The notes: generated by a model from the letters alone, not told the origin. A stretch of 64,000 bases of DNA from Clostridium sp. (GCF_021372645.1 NZ_JAJFUC010000026.1:62001-126000), one strand, 5' to 3'. Shown: positions 17,838 through 27,251, counted from the stretch's first letter. Numbers and translations: made by a program.

Positions 17838-18500
17838 ATGACAAGAGGATCACAGGATATTAAGGTAAAGAATATACATAGACAACTAGCAACTATGGCT
17901 AGCTTAGTAGAAAAACAAATATATGAAAGTATGCTTAGCTTAAAGAATTATGACGTGGAATTAGCAAATAAGATTATTCTAAATGATGATAAAGTAGATG
18001 AATTGCAAAAGGTAATAGAAGAGCAATGTATTAAGTATATTGCATCAGAACAACCTTTGGCAACGGATTTAAGAAGAATAATGGCAGCCACTAAGATAGT
18101 AACAGATTTAGAACGAATGGCAGATCATGCAGTGGATATATGTAAAATAACAAAAAAAATGGGTGCAAATATAAATTCATTCAAAAAAAGTTCGGAAACC
18201 TTATGGGAAATGGAAAAAAAAGTAAGAGATATGATAGGTGTGGCTATCGATTCATATATTAATGATGATGATGAAATAGCATATAGGGTTTGTGAGAAGG
18301 ATGATGAGATAGATTCATTTTATAAATCTCTATTTACCATATTTATTAACGATATAAAATTGGATGAGAGTTTAACTGAAAAAGGAATTAGACTTTTATT
18401 TGTAATAAAATACTTAGAAAGAATAGGCGATCATGTAACAAATATTTGTGAGTGGACTATATATTCTAAAAGTGGAGATTATGTAGATTTAAATGAATAA
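17838..18500 (+). CDS. phoU: PhoU-family regulator (copy 2, tandem paralogue)
   Basis: Close paralogue of the gene immediately upstream. By eye about two thirds to three quarters of residues are identical across all 220 positions, including SLVEKQIYESMLSLKNYD, DLERMADHAVDICKITK and YLERIGDHVTNICEW. ATG 17838 follows AAGGGGG. Both metal motifs are intact, so it is not a pseudogene. Differences are spread along the protein, which fits an old duplication rather than an assembly artefact. It has its own promoter and terminator and thus could give a PhoU pool not tied to the Pho regulon. Its separate function is unknown. Confidence 0.93.
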   Translation: MTRGSQDIKVKNIHRQLATMASLVEKQIYESMLSLKNYDVELANKIILNDDKVDELQKVIEEQCIKYIASEQPLATDLRRIMAATKIVTDLERMADHAVDICKITKKMGANINSFKKSSETLWEMEKKVRDMIGVAIDSYINDDDEIAYRVCEKDDEIDSFYKSLFTIFINDIKLDESLTEKGIRLLFVIKYLERIGDHVTNICEWTIYSKSGDYVDLNE

Positions 18501-18558
18501 ACAACAAATAAGTTTAATTATTATATTCTAATAATTACTTTTTCATTTTATATATTAG

Positions 18559-18603
18559 AAAGTCATGTGTACAAATCTAAAATTTGTATACATGGCTTTT
18601 TTA
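18559..18603 (+). terminator. Rho-independent terminator after phoU copy 2
   Basis: AGTCATGTGTACAAAT (18561-18576) pairs with ATTTGTATACATGGCT (18582-18597), with G-U pairs tolerated, followed by a T6 run. Confidence 0.85.
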
Positions 18604-18682
18604 AGATGGTGAATGTTATGTTAGAGGCAATTCTACTTATAATATTTATTTTTTTATGAAAAGCTTTGCCTGATATGTCTTA

Positions 18683-18711
18683 TTGACTTAGCTAAGGGAT
18701 TAATGTAATAT
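18683..18711 (+). promoter_or_regulatory. Sigma-A promoter of the DUF512-der-gpsA operon
   Basis: TTGACT (18683-18688), 17-base spacer, TAATAT (18706-18711). The start codon of the next gene is 36 bases further on. Confidence 0.6.
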
Positions 18712-18747
18712 AACAAGGATAAGTATGTTATAATTGGGAGTGAAGAC

Positions 18748-20073
18748 ATGAAAAATATTATAACAAAAGTGATCTCAAATGGAATTGCAGAAGAAGTTGG
18801 GATTGAAGTAAATGATGTTTTACTATCTATTAATGATAATAAAATAAATGATATTATAGATTATAAATTTTTATCAGCAGATGAAGAAATCATTTTAGAA
18901 GTAGAGAAAACCGATGGAGAGATATGGGAAATTGAAATTGAAAAAGAATATGGTGAGGATTTAGGTATAGAATTTGGTGGCGGTATAATGGATAAAGCAA
19001 AATCATGTAGTAATAAATGTATATTTTGTTTTATAGATCAGCTTCCAAATGGAATGAGAGAATCATTATATTTTAAAGATGATGATTCAAGATTATCTTT
19101 TTTACAAGGTAATTTTGTTACATTAACTAATATGAAGGATGAAGATATTGACAGGATAATACAATATCACATAAGTCCTATAAATGTATCTGTTCATACA
19201 ACAAATCCAGAACTTAGAGTTCAAATGCTTAATAACAGATTTGCTGGCAATGTTTTTGAGCGAATGAAAAGATTAGCAGATTCGGGAATTACAATGAATG
19301 CACAAATAGTTTCAGTTCCAGGAATAAATAATGCAGATGAACTTGAAAGAACAATTGCAGATTTATATACATTATATCCACAGGTTTCAGATGTGGCAGT
19401 AGTACCAATAGGGATAACTAAATTTAGGCAAGGTCTAAAACAAGTTAATGCATATACAAAGGAACAGTCTATAGAAGAACTTGAAAGAGTTAAAAAACTT
19501 CAAGATGTATATATGAAAGAAATAGGTAAACCATTTGTTAGATTATCTGATGAATTCTATTTAGTTGCAGATAAACAAATTCCAAATCAAGAGTTTTATG
19601 ATGATTATCATCAAATAGAAGATGGTATAGGTATGGTTAGATGTTTTAGGCATTCCATAGATAGCACGTTAGACGATTTGGACTTAAAGATGCAAGGCAG
19701 TTTTTCTATTGTTACAGGAGAACTCGCATATAATGAATTACTAGAAGCTAGTTCTAAAATTAAAGAGAGAAACTCTAATATACAACTTGATGTTTACAAG
19801 ATAAAAAATAATTATTTTGGAGAAACAATTACTATAGCTGGGCTTTTGACAGGAATTGATATAATAGATCAAATGAAGGGCATAATAAATAGTAAGTATT
19901 TAATATTATCAAATAATATGTTTAGAAAAGGATATGAATTAACAGATTCTACTGAACAAATTATGTTAGATAATATGAAAATAAAAGATATTGAATCAGC
20001 TTTAAATGTGAAGGTTATAGTAGTAGATTACACAGGAGAAGATTTAATTCAAAAACTAAATGAATACAAATAG
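18748..20073 (+). CDS. DUF512-domain radical SAM protein (PDZ-like N-terminus)
   Basis: Putative radical S-adenosylmethionine enzyme whose substrate is unknown. The N-terminal 60 residues look like a PDZ domain ([22 protein letters not shown]). The iron-sulfur motif CSNKCIFC (C87, C91, C94) has the CxxxCxxC spacing of radical SAM enzymes. It is followed by [19 protein letters not shown] and GNFVTLTNM, hallmarks of this family. The C-terminal DUF512 part contains [12 protein letters not shown] and [12 protein letters not shown]. The 441-residue length is typical. It lies immediately before der, as in many clostridia, which has led to guesses of a link to ribosome or tRNA maturation, but nothing in the sequence proves this. 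Confidence 0.88.
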   Translation: MKNIITKVISNGIAEEVGIEVNDVLLSINDNKINDIIDYKFLSADEEIILEVEKTDGEIWEIEIEKEYGEDLGIEFGGGIMDKAKSCSNKCIFCFIDQLPNGMRESLYFKDDDSRLSFLQGNFVTLTNMKDEDIDRIIQYHISPINVSVHTTNPELRVQMLNNRFAGNVFERMKRLADSGITMNAQIVSVPGINNADELERTIADLYTLYPQVSDVAVVPIGITKFRQGLKQVNAYTKEQSIEELERVKKLQDVYMKEIGKPFVRLSDEFYLVADKQIPNQEFYDDYHQIEDGIGMVRCFRHSIDSTLDDLDLKMQGSFSIVTGELAYNELLEASSKIKERNSNIQLDVYKIKNNYFGETITIAGLLTGIDIIDQMKGIINSKYLILSNNMFRKGYELTDSTEQIMLDNMKIKDIESALNVKVIVVDYTGEDLIQKLNEYK

Positions 20074-20086
20074 GAGGAAAATAAAA

Positions 20087-21403
20087 ATGGCTAAACCAAT
20101 AGTTGCTATAGTTGGAAGACCAAATGTTGGAAAATCAACATTGTTTAATAAATTGGCAGGAAAAAGAATTTCAATAGTACAAGATACACCAGGAGTTACA
20201 AGAGACAGGGTGTATGCAGAAGCTGAATGGCTAAATTATAACTTTACTATGATAGATACAGGAGGTATTGAACCAGAAAATAACGATATCATAGTAAAAC
20301 AAATGAGAAGACAAGCGAATATTGCAATTGAAACGGCAGATGTAATAATATTTATAGTTGACGGAAAAGAAGGATTAACTGCTGCAGATAATGAAGTTGC
20401 AACTATGCTTAGAAAGAGCAAAAAGCCAGTAGTTTTAGTGGTCAATAAAGTTGACAATTTAAAAGATGAAAATAATGCATATGAATTTTATAGCTTAGGA
20501 ATAGGTGATCCTATAACGATATCAGCAGGGCAAGGATTAGGTCTTGGGGATATGCTTGATAAAGTAGTTGAAGGTTTTGACAAATCAATTTATGAAACAG
20601 ATGAGGATGAATATATTAGAATTGCTATGATTGGTAAACCTAATGTAGGAAAATCTTCTTTAATTAATAAATTGCTTGGTGAAGAAAGAACAATAGTTTC
20701 AGATATTCCAGGAACTACAAGAGATGCAATAGATAGTTATTTAGAAACTGAAGAAGGTAAATTTATCTTAGTTGATACTGCCGGAATTAGAAGAAAAAGT
20801 AAGGTGAAAGAAGAGATTGAAAGATATAGTGTTATAAGAACTTATGCTGCTATTGAAAGAGCCGATGTTTGTATACTTATGATTGATGCAACAGAAGGAG
20901 TTACGGAACAAGACGAAAAGATAATAGGATATGCTCATGAGATGAGCAAAGCTATTATGGTTATTGTTAACAAATGGGATTTGGTTGAAAAAGACGGTAA
21001 GACTTTAGATAAGTTTAAGAAGGAATTACAAGGAAACTTAAAATTCTTAAGTTATGCAGAATATTTATTTATTTCTGCATTAACAGGACAAAGAACTAAT
21101 AAGGTACTTAAAATGGCAAAATATTGTTATGATAATTACAATAAGAGAATTTCAACAGGAATATTAAATGATGTTATAAGTAAGGCAGTTCTTATGAAAG
21201 AACCACCTACCGTTTCGCTTAAGAGAATGAAAATTTATTATGTAACTCAAGTTGCAACTAAGCCACCAAAGTTTGTGTTCTTTGTAAATGATGAAAGTGC
21301 TAGACATTTCTCATATGAAAGATATTTAGAAAATCAGCTAAGAAATAGTTTTGATTTTAAAGGAACTGGTATACAAATAGAATATAGACAAAGAAAGGAA
21401 TAA
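20087..21403 (+). CDS. der: Ribosome biogenesis GTPase Der (EngA)
   Basis: Double GTPase required for 50S ribosomal subunit assembly. The start is ATG 20087, nine bases after AGGAGG. An upstream in-frame start at 20060 would overlap the previous gene. G domain 1: [23 protein letters not shown] and NKVD. G domain 2: [29 protein letters not shown] and NKWDL. The C-terminal KH-like domain ends [16 protein letters not shown]. At 438 residues it is full length. The gene begins 13 bases after the DUF512 gene and ends two bases before gpsA. Confidence 0.97.
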   Translation: MAKPIVAIVGRPNVGKSTLFNKLAGKRISIVQDTPGVTRDRVYAEAEWLNYNFTMIDTGGIEPENNDIIVKQMRRQANIAIETADVIIFIVDGKEGLTAADNEVATMLRKSKKPVVLVVNKVDNLKDENNAYEFYSLGIGDPITISAGQGLGLGDMLDKVVEGFDKSIYETDEDEYIRIAMIGKPNVGKSSLINKLLGEERTIVSDIPGTTRDAIDSYLETEEGKFILVDTAGIRRKSKVKEEIERYSVIRTYAAIERADVCILMIDATEGVTEQDEKIIGYAHEMSKAIMVIVNKWDLVEKDGKTLDKFKKELQGNLKFLSYAEYLFISALTGQRTNKVLKMAKYCYDNYNKRISTGILNDVISKAVLMKEPPTVSLKRMKIYYVTQVATKPPKFVFFVNDESARHFSYERYLENQLRNSFDFKGTGIQIEYRQRKE

Positions 21404-21405
21404 TT

Positions 21406-22398
21406 ATGAGTAAAATTACTTTTCTAGGCGGGGGAAGCTTTGGAAGTGCCTTAGCTGTTTTACTTGCAGAAAAAAATAATATTGTTAATATATACAACAG
21501 GGATGAAAATGTTGTTAATGAAATAAATATTAAAAGAACAAATGAAAAGTATATGAAAGACTTAAAAATTCCAAGCACCGTAACTGCATTTAATAATATT
21601 GAAGAAGCAATTGAAGGTTCGGATTATGTAGTATTATCAGTACCTTCCCATGTTATTAGAAGTATGTGCAAGACGCTCAAAGGAAAAATATCTAAGGATA
21701 TACCAATAATCTCAATTGCTAAAGGAATTGAAGAAGATAGTGATAAAAGATTATCAGTTGTAATTGAAGAAGAATTAGATAATCCAGTAGTTATTTTATC
21801 AGGACCAAGCCATGCAGAAGAGGTTAGTATGAGGCTTCCAACTACAATTGTAAGCACCTCTAAAGATATGAAATATGCAGAGGATGTTCAAGATTTGTTT
21901 ATGACTTCGTATTTTAGAATTTATACTAATGATGATATCATAGGAGTTGAAATTGGCGGTGCAGTAAAAAATATAATTGCATTAGCAGCAGGGGTTATAG
22001 ACGGTCTTGGATATGGAGATAATACAAAGGCAGCTCTTCTTACAAGAGGGATGAAAGAAATCACTAGAGTTGGAATAGCACTTGGTGGAAAAGCTGAAAC
22101 TTTTTATGGATTAACTGGTATGGGTGATTTAATAGTTACTTGTACATCTATGCATTCTAGAAATAGAAGAGCTGGCTTTTTAATTGGCAAAGGAATGCCG
22201 GTTGAAGAAGCTTTAAAAGAAATAGGTATGGTTGTTGAGGGAGTAAAAGCATGTAGAGCTTTTTACCAATTAAAAGAAAAGATTGGTATATCTATGCCTA
22301 TAACAGATGGTATTTATAAAAGTTTATTTGAAGGCAAGGATGCTAAAGTTATTATTGATGAGCTTATGAATAGAGATAAGAAAAGTGAAACATTTTAA
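21406..22398 (+). CDS. gpsA: NAD(P)-dependent glycerol-3-phosphate dehydrogenase
   Basis: Reduces dihydroxyacetone phosphate to sn-glycerol 3-phosphate for membrane lipid synthesis. The N-terminal Rossmann motif reads [26 protein letters not shown] and [11 protein letters not shown] belong to the nucleotide/substrate cleft, and [28 protein letters not shown] includes the catalytic lysine. [14 protein letters not shown] and [16 protein letters not shown] are typical C-terminal motifs. The 330-residue length is normal. It follows der by two bases, and an element of the palindromic repeat family lies downstream. Confidence 0.97.
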   Translation: MSKITFLGGGSFGSALAVLLAEKNNIVNIYNRDENVVNEINIKRTNEKYMKDLKIPSTVTAFNNIEEAIEGSDYVVLSVPSHVIRSMCKTLKGKISKDIPIISIAKGIEEDSDKRLSVVIEEELDNPVVILSGPSHAEEVSMRLPTTIVSTSKDMKYAEDVQDLFMTSYFRIYTNDDIIGVEIGGAVKNIIALAAGVIDGLGYGDNTKAALLTRGMKEITRVGIALGGKAETFYGLTGMGDLIVTCTSMHSRNRRAGFLIGKGMPVEEALKEIGMVVEGVKACRAFYQLKEKIGISMPITDGIYKSLFEGKDAKVIIDELMNRDKKSETF

Positions 22399-22430
22399 AG
22401 CTAGATATACAAAAAAAGAATAAATTTAAT

Positions 22431-22592
22431 TTAGGCATATGAAAGAAAATAACAAGTCCAAAATGTGATGTATATTTCGCGTCAGACGAGTAAGTATGTT
22501 TACCTCATAGCGGGCTATTAGGTGAACATGCTGATGAAGTATGACACGAAATAGACTAGCATATTGACTTGTTATTTTTTTGATTATGCCTT
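22431..22592 (+). repeat. Palindromic intergenic repeat copy C (full-length, downstream of gpsA)
   Basis: 162-base element. The outer arms TTAGGCATATGAAAG and AAAATAACAAGTC mirror GACTTGTTATTTTT plus TGATTATGCC at the other end. A second stem pairs TATTTCGCGTCA with TGACACGAAATA, and an inner hairpin pairs GTTTACCTCATAG (22498-22510) with CTATTAGGTGAAC (22515-22527). The T-rich right arm can act as terminator of the der-gpsA operon. It shares outer and inner sequence with copies at 37999, 40271 and 48376. Confidence 0.75.
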
Positions 22593-22671
22593 ATATAGAA
22601 TTCTAAAATAATTTTAATCATATATTAAAGTGGTTATAATTATTTTAGGATTTTTTAATTTAATATAATTT

Positions 22672-22700
22672 GTATATTTTAAAATTAGTATGAATATATA
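22672..22700 (+). promoter_or_regulatory. Possible sigma-E promoter of spoIVA
   Basis: GTATATT at 22672-22678 matches the sigma-E -35 box. After 14 bases AATATATA (22693-22700) matches CATACANT at only about four positions. It is supported mainly by spoIVA being a sigma-E gene in Bacillus. Confidence 0.3.
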
Positions 22701-22733
22701 TATATTGGTAAAAAGAATATAGGAGGGAAGTAA

Positions 22734-24212
22734 GTGGATAATTTTAACATATACAAAGATATAGCAGATAGAACCCAAGGGGACATATATGTGGGAGTTG
22801 TAGGACCAGTTAGAACAGGAAAATCTACATTTATAAAAAAGTTCATGGATCTTATGGTGATACCTAAAATTGATAATGCCCATAAAAAGGAAAGAGCAAA
22901 AGATGAATTGCCACAAAGTGGATCAGGAAAAAATATTCATACAACAGAACCTAAGTTTGTACCTAATGAGGCGGTTGAAATAAATTTAGGTGACGAGATT
23001 AAATTTAAAATAAGGATGGTTGATTGCGTAGGGTATATTGTAAAGGGGGCTTTAGGTTATTTAGATGGAGAGGAAAGTAAAATGGTTCATACACCATGGT
23101 TTGATTATGAAATACCATTTGAAGATGCTGCTGAAATCGGAACAAGAAAGGTAATAAATGATCATTCTACAATAGGACTTGTAGTCACAACAGATGGTAG
23201 TATAACAGGAATAGATAGAAATGATTATATAGATGCAGAGGAAAGGGTAATATATGAACTGCAGTCCTTAAATAAACCATTTATTGTTGTTCTTAATACA
23301 AGTAAACCTAATTCTCAAGAAACTAAAGTATTAAAGAAAGAATTAGAAGATAAATATAATGTAACAGTACAAGTAATGGATGTTTACAATATGGAAGAAC
23401 AAGATATTGAAGATTTGTTTAAACATGTACTTAAAGAGTTCCCTATAAAAGAAATTAACATTGATATGCCTGAATGGTTAGAAAAATTAGAGTGTAACCA
23501 TTGGCTAAAAAAAGACTTTTTCAACATAATTATGAGTATGAGTCAAGATGTCTCTAAAGTAAGAGATATTAAGTACTGTTTGAACAATTTTGAAGAAGAA
23601 GATTTTATGGGGAAAGCTACAATAAAAGAGGTAGACTTGGGAAATGGAATGGCAAAAGTACTTATGAAACCAAAGGATGGAATTTTCTATAAAGTTCTTA
23701 GTGAAATATGTGACTTAGAAGTCAATTCAGAAAGTGACTTACTTGGAATAATAAAAGATTTAACTCACGCTAAATATGAATATGATAAAGTCAAAGATGC
23801 CTTGGAAGATGTAAAGGGAACTGGATATGGGTTAGTTGCACCGCAACTTGCAGAAATGAAGTTTGAGGAACCTGAAATAGTTAAACAAGGGAATAAATAT
23901 GGAGTGAAATTAAAAGCAAGTGCTCCAAGCTTACATTTTATAAAATGTGATATAAAAACAGAAATAAGTCCTATAATGGGATCTGAAAAGGAATCAGAAG
24001 AACTTGTAAAAGGACTCCTTCAACAATTTGAAATAGATCCAGCCCTTCTTTGGCAAAGTAATATGTTTGGAAAATCTTTAGAAGTGTTAGTAAAGGAAGG
24101 CTTACAAAATAAACTGTATAAGATGCCAGAGGATGTTCAAATTAAGATTCAAAAGACTCTACAAAAAATCATTAATGAAGGTAATGGTGGGTTGATTTGT
24201 ATAATCCTTTAA
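22734..24212 (+). CDS. spoIVA: Stage IV sporulation protein A (spore coat basement ATPase)
   Basis: Mother-cell ATPase that polymerises on the forespore surface as the foundation of the coat, anchored by SpoVM (encoded at 40624). GTG start with AGGAGGG about six bases upstream. Walker A is GPVRTGKST (from residue 24), with the fused TRAFAC-like motifs RMVDCVGYIV and VVTTDGSITGIDRNDYIDAEERV, and NTSKPNSQETK in the base-recognition position. A long middle and C-terminal domain follow, ending GNGGLICIIL, the conserved tail needed for polymerisation. The 492-residue length is standard. It stands alone between two repeat/hairpin regions. Confidence 0.97.
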   Translation: MDNFNIYKDIADRTQGDIYVGVVGPVRTGKSTFIKKFMDLMVIPKIDNAHKKERAKDELPQSGSGKNIHTTEPKFVPNEAVEINLGDEIKFKIRMVDCVGYIVKGALGYLDGEESKMVHTPWFDYEIPFEDAAEIGTRKVINDHSTIGLVVTTDGSITGIDRNDYIDAEERVIYELQSLNKPFIVVLNTSKPNSQETKVLKKELEDKYNVTVQVMDVYNMEEQDIEDLFKHVLKEFPIKEINIDMPEWLEKLECNHWLKKDFFNIIMSMSQDVSKVRDIKYCLNNFEEEDFMGKATIKEVDLGNGMAKVLMKPKDGIFYKVLSEICDLEVNSESDLLGIIKDLTHAKYEYDKVKDALEDVKGTGYGLVAPQLAEMKFEEPEIVKQGNKYGVKLKASAPSLHFIKCDIKTEISPIMGSEKESEELVKGLLQQFEIDPALLWQSNMFGKSLEVLVKEGLQNKLYKMPEDVQIKIQKTLQKIINEGNGGLICIIL

Positions 24213-24245
24213 AAAGACAAATCTGAAAAATTTTTATATTTTAAT

Positions 24246-24347
24246 AAAGTGTTGATTTTATAATATAGTTAAATAAATGGAAATATAATGGATATCACTA
24301 CATATTTCTTTATATTATATAAAATATAGTATAATCAACACTTTTTT
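24246..24347 (+). terminator. Long hairpin downstream of spoIVA, probable terminator
   Basis: AAAGTGTTGATT (24246-24257) is repeated inverted at 24333-24344 and followed by T residues. The roughly 75-base loop is itself A/T-rich with partial self-complementarity. It is longer than a usual terminator. Confidence 0.5.
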
Positions 24348-24428
24348 AGGTATTATTTTTTTATTTAATAAGTGGAGAAATACATAGTATTGGGATATAA
24401 TAAAAAAAGGATATAAATGAGGGGTATT

Positions 24429-24854
24429 ATGAAAAGAGAGTATAAAGCTTATAAGAAAGTTGGTAAAATAAAAATCTCTATAAGTGAGCTCTTAGAGCTT
24501 GATTTACCTAGAATTGTTTATGCCTCTCCAGGTGTTATAAACCATATAAAAAAAAGACATGGTAGACAACTCACCAAAAAAATGAAAGACAATATGATAG
24601 ATATAATAGAAAAAATAATAAAAGAACCTGAATATGTTGGATTATATTATAGAAGAGGGAATGATGAGTCTCTTGAACTAATAAAAAAGATCGATAATAT
24701 TATTTTACTTTTGGGCTTAGAAATTGATTCGGAAGAGCAATATATATATGTAGCAACGATGTATCCTATAACGTTGTCAAAAATGAATGCAAGAATATAT
24801 AGGGGAAGATTAATAAAAATTGAAGATACTGAATTAAAAGAAAATATATTATGA
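24429..24854 (+). CDS. Orphan small protein with PBECR3-like (RelE/EndoU-type nuclease fold) domain
   Basis: 141 residues from ATG 24429, which has AGGGG four bases upstream. ATG 24417, with AAAGG six bases upstream, adds four residues and cannot be excluded. The pattern VYASPGVINHIKKRHG, then IIEKIIKEPEYVG, a central SLELIKKI and a YIYVATMYPIT strand is what I recall for PBECR3 domains, a group related to phage and toxin nucleases. The HxxKRH stretch could be catalytic. No membrane segment or signal peptide is visible. It has no partner gene: spoIVA ends 200 bases upstream and yicC starts nearly 400 bases downstream, so it is a single-gene unit with its own terminator. Coding statistics look like the neighbours. 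The domain call is from memory and moderate, and function is unknown. Confidence 0.7.
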   Translation: MKREYKAYKKVGKIKISISELLELDLPRIVYASPGVINHIKKRHGRQLTKKMKDNMIDIIEKIIKEPEYVGLYYRRGNDESLELIKKIDNIILLLGLEIDSEEQYIYVATMYPITLSKMNARIYRGRLIKIEDTELKENIL

Positions 24855-24867
24855 TATATTTTTAATG

Positions 24868-24960
24868 AACTTATTTTTTGAGGTGAGAAAGGGCTCCTCA
24901 CGCGCTAAGTATAGTAATCAGAGATGCAGGATACGCCGACCTGCCAAAAAATAATTTATA
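24868..24960. repeat. Structured palindromic segment upstream of a terminator
   Basis: Outer arms ATTTTTTG (from 24874) and CAAAAAAT (ending about 24951) enclose two small hairpins: GTGAG pairing with CTCAC near 24883-24900, and GCAGG pairing with CCTGC near 24925-24945. It is relatively GC-rich for this genome. It shares the general plan of the palindromic repeat family but not its sequence. It has no coding potential. Confidence 0.4.
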
Positions 24961-24967
24961 CTAATGG

Positions 24968-25012
24968 GATTGCTTCACAATGATTTTATAAATAGCTGTG
25001 AAGCAATTTTTT
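24968..25012 (+). terminator. Rho-independent terminator before yicC
   Basis: ATTGCTTCACA pairs with TGTGAAGCAAT around an A/T-rich loop, followed by seven T. It would end transcription of the orphan PBECR3-like gene or of the structured segment just before it. Confidence 0.85.
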
Positions 25013-25172
25013 TAACTTTTTATGCTCATTTTAGTATTTTTCACAAAAATCAAATTAAGGAATAATAATATACACGTTAGTAATGGTGTGTTGTGTATTA
25101 AAAAACGTAGAAAACCCTTTAATAATTAAAATATAAAATAAATATAGTTGTTAACAATGTGTGAACAAAATG

Positions 25173-25202
25173 TTGACAGAGAAGAGTAAATTAATTTATG
25201 AT
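25173..25202 (+). promoter_or_regulatory. Sigma-A promoter of the yicC-remA-gmk operon
   Basis: TTGACA (25173-25178), an 18-base spacer and TATGAT (25197-25202), about 30 bases before the AAGGAGGTG of yicC. Confidence 0.6.
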
Positions 25203-25245
25203 TGGGTTATTGAATTAATATGATTATTTAGAAGGAGGTGTAAAT

Positions 25246-26127
25246 TTGATAAAAAGTATGACTAGCTTTGGAAGAGCTCAAAGTGAAGAAGGCACGGATT
25301 CGTACTTTTCAATAGAAATGAAAAGTGTAAATCATAGATATTTAGATATAAACATTAGAATGCCAAGAATGATGCTTGCCTTAGAAGAGAAAATAAGAAG
25401 TATAATTAGTAAAAAATTAAATAGAGGTAAAGTTGATGTTTTTATTAATTATAAGAATTATGGGAATAATGCTGGGAAAGCAAATTTAAATATGGCGTTA
25501 GCTAAGGATTATTATGATTGTTTAAAACAAATTCAAAAGGAATTAAGTATTATAGATGATGTTTCTACTACCCAAATAGGAAGGTTTCCAGATGTGATTA
25601 CGTTACAAGAACCAGAAGAAAACTTGGATAATATTTTTAATGAAATTTCTCCATTAATTGAATCAGCTCTTAATCTCATGGAAGAAATGAGAAGTAGAGA
25701 AGGCGAAAAATTAAAAGAAGATATTTTATCAAAAATTCAAATAATAGAGACCTATGTTGAAGAAATTGAAAAAGTAGCAGATAATATTCCTAAAAATTAC
25801 AAAAAAAAGCTTGAAGATAGATTAAGTGAGTTACTGTATGGAGTAAATATAGATGAAAGTCGAATAGCTCTTGAAGTAGCAATTCTTTCTGATAAGGCAG
25901 CTGTAGATGAAGAAATAACTAGGCTTAGAAGTCATTTAAGTCAAATAAAGAGTACTTTATACATAGATGAACCAATTGGCAGAAAATTGGACTTTATAAT
26001 TCAAGAAATGAATAGAGAAGCTAATACTATAGCATCTAAATCAACAGATATTCATATGACTAACAAGGTAATAGAAGTTAAGAATACAATTGAAAAAATA
26101 AGAGAACAAGTTCAAAATATTGAATAA
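25246..26127 (+). CDS. yicC: YicC/YloC family endoribonuclease
   Basis: Member of the YicC RNase family, cytoplasmic. TTG start five bases after a strong AAGGAGGTG. The N-terminal MTSFGRAQ and [19 protein letters not shown] are the conserved YicC_N signature. The C-terminal DUF1732 region contains [12 protein letters not shown] and [24 protein letters not shown], ending with the helix [16 protein letters not shown]. The 293-residue length matches the family. It heads a stable Firmicute cluster: remA, gmk, rpoZ, coaBC and priA follow closely. Confidence 0.93.
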   Translation: MIKSMTSFGRAQSEEGTDSYFSIEMKSVNHRYLDINIRMPRMMLALEEKIRSIISKKLNRGKVDVFINYKNYGNNAGKANLNMALAKDYYDCLKQIQKELSIIDDVSTTQIGRFPDVITLQEPEENLDNIFNEISPLIESALNLMEEMRSREGEKLKEDILSKIQIIETYVEEIEKVADNIPKNYKKKLEDRLSELLYGVNIDESRIALEVAILSDKAAVDEEITRLRSHLSQIKSTLYIDEPIGRKLDFIIQEMNREANTIASKSTDIHMTNKVIEVKNTIEKIREQVQNIE

Positions 26128-26141
26128 TTGGGAGGACAAAA

Positions 26142-26414
26142 ATGGGAATAAAGTTAATAAACATAGGATTTGGGAATATAGTTTCTGCAAATAGATTAGT
26201 TGCAATTGTGAGCCCAGAATCAGCACCTATTAAAAGAATTATTCAAGAAGCACGAGATAGAGGAATGTTAATAGATGCCACTTATGGAAGGCGAACTAGA
26301 GCAGTTATAATAACAGACAGTGATCATATTATATTATCAGCAGTTCAACCTGAAACTGTGGCTCATAGATTAGCAACGAAAGATGATATAGTAGTTGATG
26401 AGGTTGACGAGTAA
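26142..26414 (+). CDS. remA: Extracellular matrix regulator RemA (DUF370)
   Basis: 90-residue DNA-binding protein that in B. subtilis activates biofilm-matrix and osmoprotection genes. It starts [20 protein letters not shown], the DUF370 signature, followed by [18 protein letters not shown] and [20 protein letters not shown] with the basic RRTR that contacts DNA. GGGAGG lies upstream. Fourteen bases after yicC, and its TAA overlaps the ATG of gmk by one base. The matrix genes it would control are not in this window. Confidence 0.94.
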   Translation: MGIKLINIGFGNIVSANRLVAIVSPESAPIKRIIQEARDRGMLIDATYGRRTRAVIITDSDHIILSAVQPETVAHRLATKDDIVVDEVDE

Positions 26415-27052
26415 TGGCAGTTGAAGGAAGAGGGTTATTAATAGTTATATCAGGACCATCAGGTGCAGGAAAAGGTACTATATGTAAAAGCTTTTTGGAT
26501 AGAAACAAAGATGTAGCTTTATCTGTATCTGCAACTACGCGAAATCCAAGACAAGGAGAAGTGGAAGGCGTTAATTACTATTTTATGTCTAAAGAAAAAT
26601 TTAAAAAAAAAATAGAAACTAATGATTTTCTAGAATATGCAGAAGTATATGATAATTATTACGGAACACCGAAGTCTAATGTTGAAGAGATATTAGAAAG
26701 TGGAAGGGATGTTATTTTAGAAATAGATATACAAGGTGCCTTGAAAGTTAAAGAAAATACAGATGAGGGAGTTTTTATATTTGTACTTCCACCATCTATG
26801 AAAGAATTAAAGCAAAGAATTATAAATAGGGGAAGTGAGACTCAAGAATCTTTAATGAAAAGATTTAATTCTGCATATAAGGAAATTAAATTTCTTTCTA
26901 AATATAATTATGCAGTAGTAAATGATAAAGTAGAGATAGCAGTTGAAAAATTAGAAGCTATAATATCTGCTGAAAAATGCAGAGTAGATAGAATAAAAGA
27001 TAGTATATTAGATTTAAAGGAGGAAATGATAAATGAACAACTCTATGATTAG
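26414..27052 (+). CDS. gmk: Guanylate kinase
   Basis: Converts GMP and ATP to GDP and ADP. P-loop ISGPSGAGKGTI is near residue 12. The GMP-binding stretch is SVSATTRNPRQGEVEGVNY and the lid region contains FLEYAEVYDNYYGTPKS. EIDIQGALKVKE and VFVLPPS-like IFVLPPSMKEL follow. The 212-residue length is normal. It overlaps remA by one base at the start and rpoZ by 20 bases at the end, so these genes are translationally coupled. Confidence 0.97.
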   Translation: MAVEGRGLLIVISGPSGAGKGTICKSFLDRNKDVALSVSATTRNPRQGEVEGVNYYFMSKEKFKKKIETNDFLEYAEVYDNYYGTPKSNVEEILESGRDVILEIDIQGALKVKENTDEGVFIFVLPPSMKELKQRIINRGSETQESLMKRFNSAYKEIKFLSKYNYAVVNDKVEIAVEKLEAIISAEKCRVDRIKDSILDLKEEMINEQLYD

Positions 27053-27251
27053 TCCATCAGTGGTAGATTTATTGGAAAAGATACATGATAGATATTCTTT
27101 GGTAATTTTAACATCAAAGAGAGCTAGACAAATAATTGAGGGAGCTACTCCTAAAATTTCAATAAATTCAAACAAACCTTTAACAATTGCAATTAATGAA
27201 GTAGATAAAAATGCAGTTGAATATGAAATTATAGAAGAAGGTATTAAATAA
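27033..27251 (+). CDS. rpoZ: RNA polymerase omega subunit
   Basis: 72-residue subunit that helps assemble RNA polymerase. ATG 27033 lies inside the gmk end with AGGAGG ten bases upstream. The conserved omega helices read SVVDLLEKIHDRYSLVILTSKRARQI with the following IEGATP. Length is typical for Firmicute omega. The next gene starts one base after its stop. Confidence 0.95.
   Translation: MNNSMISPSVVDLLEKIHDRYSLVILTSKRARQIIEGATPKISINSNKPLTIAINEVDKNAVEYEIIEEGIK

Noticed and set aside
18619-18660. 13-codon frame starting MLEAILLIIF before the DUF512 gene
   Set aside because: Too short, no ribosome binding site and located upstream of the operon promoter.
24868-24960. Known riboswitch (cyclic-di-GMP, ZTP, preQ1 or guanidine class)
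   Set aside because: None of the conserved core sequences of these classes was found, and the downstream gene yicC is 290 bases away behind a terminator.
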